Of a stretch of DNA of 64,000 nucleotides, positions 63,190-64,000 are shown piece after piece; the stretch's first letter is position 1; each line of letters opens with the position of its first letter. Origin of the DNA: an uncultured Kangiella sp. Its GTDB lineage: Bacteria > Pseudomonadota > Gammaproteobacteria > Enterobacterales > Kangiellaceae. Below the pieces are notes generated by a model. The model was not told where the DNA came from, made no database searches, and saw only the letters and a program-made list of their open reading frames with translations. The DNA is taken from positions 62,001 to 126,000 of the forward strand of contig CANNDL010000004.1 of assembly GCA_947503435.1 (NCBI GenBank). The letters run 5' to 3'. The position numbers and the translations under genes are program-made.

Positions 63190-63489
63190 TTAAAGTAGGT
63201 TGTAACGCTTAAGCTTTTTGCGCAAAGTACCACGGTTCAAACCTAATACTTGTGCTGCTTTAGTTTGGTTGTTACGAGTGTGTTCCATAATGGCACGTAA
63301 CAATGGTTCTTCAACTTGAGTTAAAACTAAGTCATAAACCTCATTTAGAGGCTGACCATTCATTTGTTTTAAATAATTCTGCATTGAGATCGCAACATGC
63401 TCTCTTAATGTCGCGCTTGTAGTTTGTGAAGTGTTGAAGTTTGAACCTGTAGCAGATTCTTGTGTTGGGTTGTTGTCAAAAATTGTCAT
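63190..63489 (-). CDS. fis: DNA-binding protein Fis
   Basis: 99 residues, one longer than E. coli Fis (98). C-terminal helix-turn-helix NQTKAAQVLGLNRGTLRKKLKRYNLL is near-invariant; LRAIMEHTRNN precedes it. A nucleoid protein that bends DNA, activates stable-RNA promoters and controls growth-phase genes. Its ATG overlaps the dusB stop (ATGA), so it is translated with dusB, the standard dusB-fis operon. Confidence 0.98.
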   Translation of the reverse strand: MTIFDNNPTQESATGSNFNTSQTTSATLREHVAISMQNYLKQMNGQPLNEVYDLVLTQVEEPLLRAIMEHTRNNQTKAAQVLGLNRGTLRKKLKRYNLL

Positions 63490-64000
63490 GCTGCTCTAGC
63501 CTGTTGTTTTTGTTCAAAATAATGATTAAGTGTTTTTATCTGAGTGGTGCCGTCTTCTATTTTATTAAAAGTACGACGAAACTCTTTTCCGTCTGCTTGT
63601 TCTTGTAAATACCAAGAGACGTGTTTACGGGCTATCCGAGGCCCCATTACTTCACCATATAATTGGTATAAACCTTGTATATGTTGAAGCAAAATTTGCT
63701 GTATTTCTTGCCAGTCTGGAGCGGCAAGATATTCTCCTGTCTGCAGATAATGCCAGATTTCTCTAAAAATCCAGGGCTTCCCCTGCGCTGCGCGACCTAT
63801 CATCAAGCCATCTGCTCGGGTATAGTCGAGAACCTTTTTAGCTTTTTCTGGTGTATCAATATCGCCATTGGCAATAATAGGAATAGAAACGGATTGCTTA
63901 ATTTTAGCAATGGTTTCAAATTCCGCTTCGCCCATAAATTTATCGGCGCGAGTACGACCATGTATCGCTAAGGCCTTTACCCCAGATTCTTCGGCAATCT
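63486..64000 (-). CDS. dusB: tRNA-dihydrouridine synthase B, 3' part (5' end outside window)
   Basis: About 171 C-terminal residues of a TIM-barrel flavoenzyme that reduces uridine to dihydrouridine in tRNA. The frame is open to the end of the window: GVKALAIHGRTRADKFMGEAEF at the boundary includes the HGRT motif, and IIANGDIDTPEKAKKVLDYTRADGLMIGRAAQGKPWIF is the FMN phosphate site. Operon with fis, whose start overlaps its stop. Confidence 0.97.
   Translation of the reverse strand, partial: IAEESGVKALAIHGRTRADKFMGEAEFETIAKIKQSVSIPIIANGDIDTPEKAKKVLDYTRADGLMIGRAAQGKPWIFREIWHYLQTGEYLAAPDWQEIQQILLQHIQGLYQLYGEVMGPRIARKHVSWYLQEQADGKEFRRTFNKIEDGTTQIKTLNHYFEQKQQARAA

Overview
The window is a chromosomal segment of a gammaproteobacterium. 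Coding density is high, there are no gene-free stretches above 300 bases, and base composition looks AT-rich (estimated by eye, not computed). Several gene orders are typical of the class: dusB-fis, purH-purD, yggS-proC-yggT, rdgB-hemW, lgt-thyA-folA, and pilT-pilU / ruvX-yqgE-tonB-gshB / pilGHIJ-chpA-chpC as in Pseudomonas. MutH points to Dam-directed mismatch repair. The single-chain GcvP, class GN sortase locus, YdbH-YnbE-YdbL system and TPR proteins suggest a marine lineage such as the Kangiellaceae. That placement is an inference, not a demonstrated identity.

Layout. 1-1368: the end of an iron-type ABC permease gene, a VOC-fold gene, and soxR, with a near-perfect SoxR operator between the last two. 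1447-6040: the glycine cleavage genes gcvT, gcvH, gcvP. 6105-8331: two tandem paralogous exported TPR-type proteins that look like sensor domains without output domains. 8332-14857: mutH, rppH, a carbonic anhydrase, a DUF938 methyltransferase, an NRDE protein, a TauE-type permease, lgt, thyA, folA. 14838-20714: accessory region with an exported MetX-like hydrolase, ybjQ, a solitary integron-type gene cassette carrying a PD-(D/E)XK nuclease-like gene and its attC site, a class GN sortase with its VIT/vWA substrate, and yccF. 20828-25429: an aspartoacylase-like gene, a small lipoprotein, tRNA-Phe(GAA), yggX, mutY and an SLC13 permease. 25614-33785: trmB, a 112-bp palindromic element, a half-length MreB-like protein, an AHSA1 protein, hemW, rdgB, two spondin-domain proteins, a DUF4426 protein, yggT, proC, yggS. 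33821-49722: the type IV pilus twitching motors and the Pil-Chp chemosensory system, with ruvX, yqgE, tonB and gshB on the opposite strand. 49737-57499: rsmE, ahcY, metK, an unknown membrane protein, coq7, a Ycf46-like AAA ATPase, a GST-like protein, ydbL, ynbE. 57575-64000: ydbH, purD, purH, fis and the 3' part of dusB.

How the parts fit. PilJ, PilI, ChpC and ChpA form a chemosensory array that signals through PilG and PilH to pilus extension and retraction; PilT and PilU are the retraction ATPases. AhcY and MetK form the S-adenosylmethionine recycling arm used by the several methyltransferases here. YdbH, YnbE and YdbL form an envelope phospholipid-transport bridge.

The strongest unusual observation is the solitary cassette at about 16379-17479. 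It has a single attC in canonical orientation at the 3' end of the gene, a matching boundary heptamer at the 5' end, no integrase in the window, and one nuclease-like gene of unknown function.
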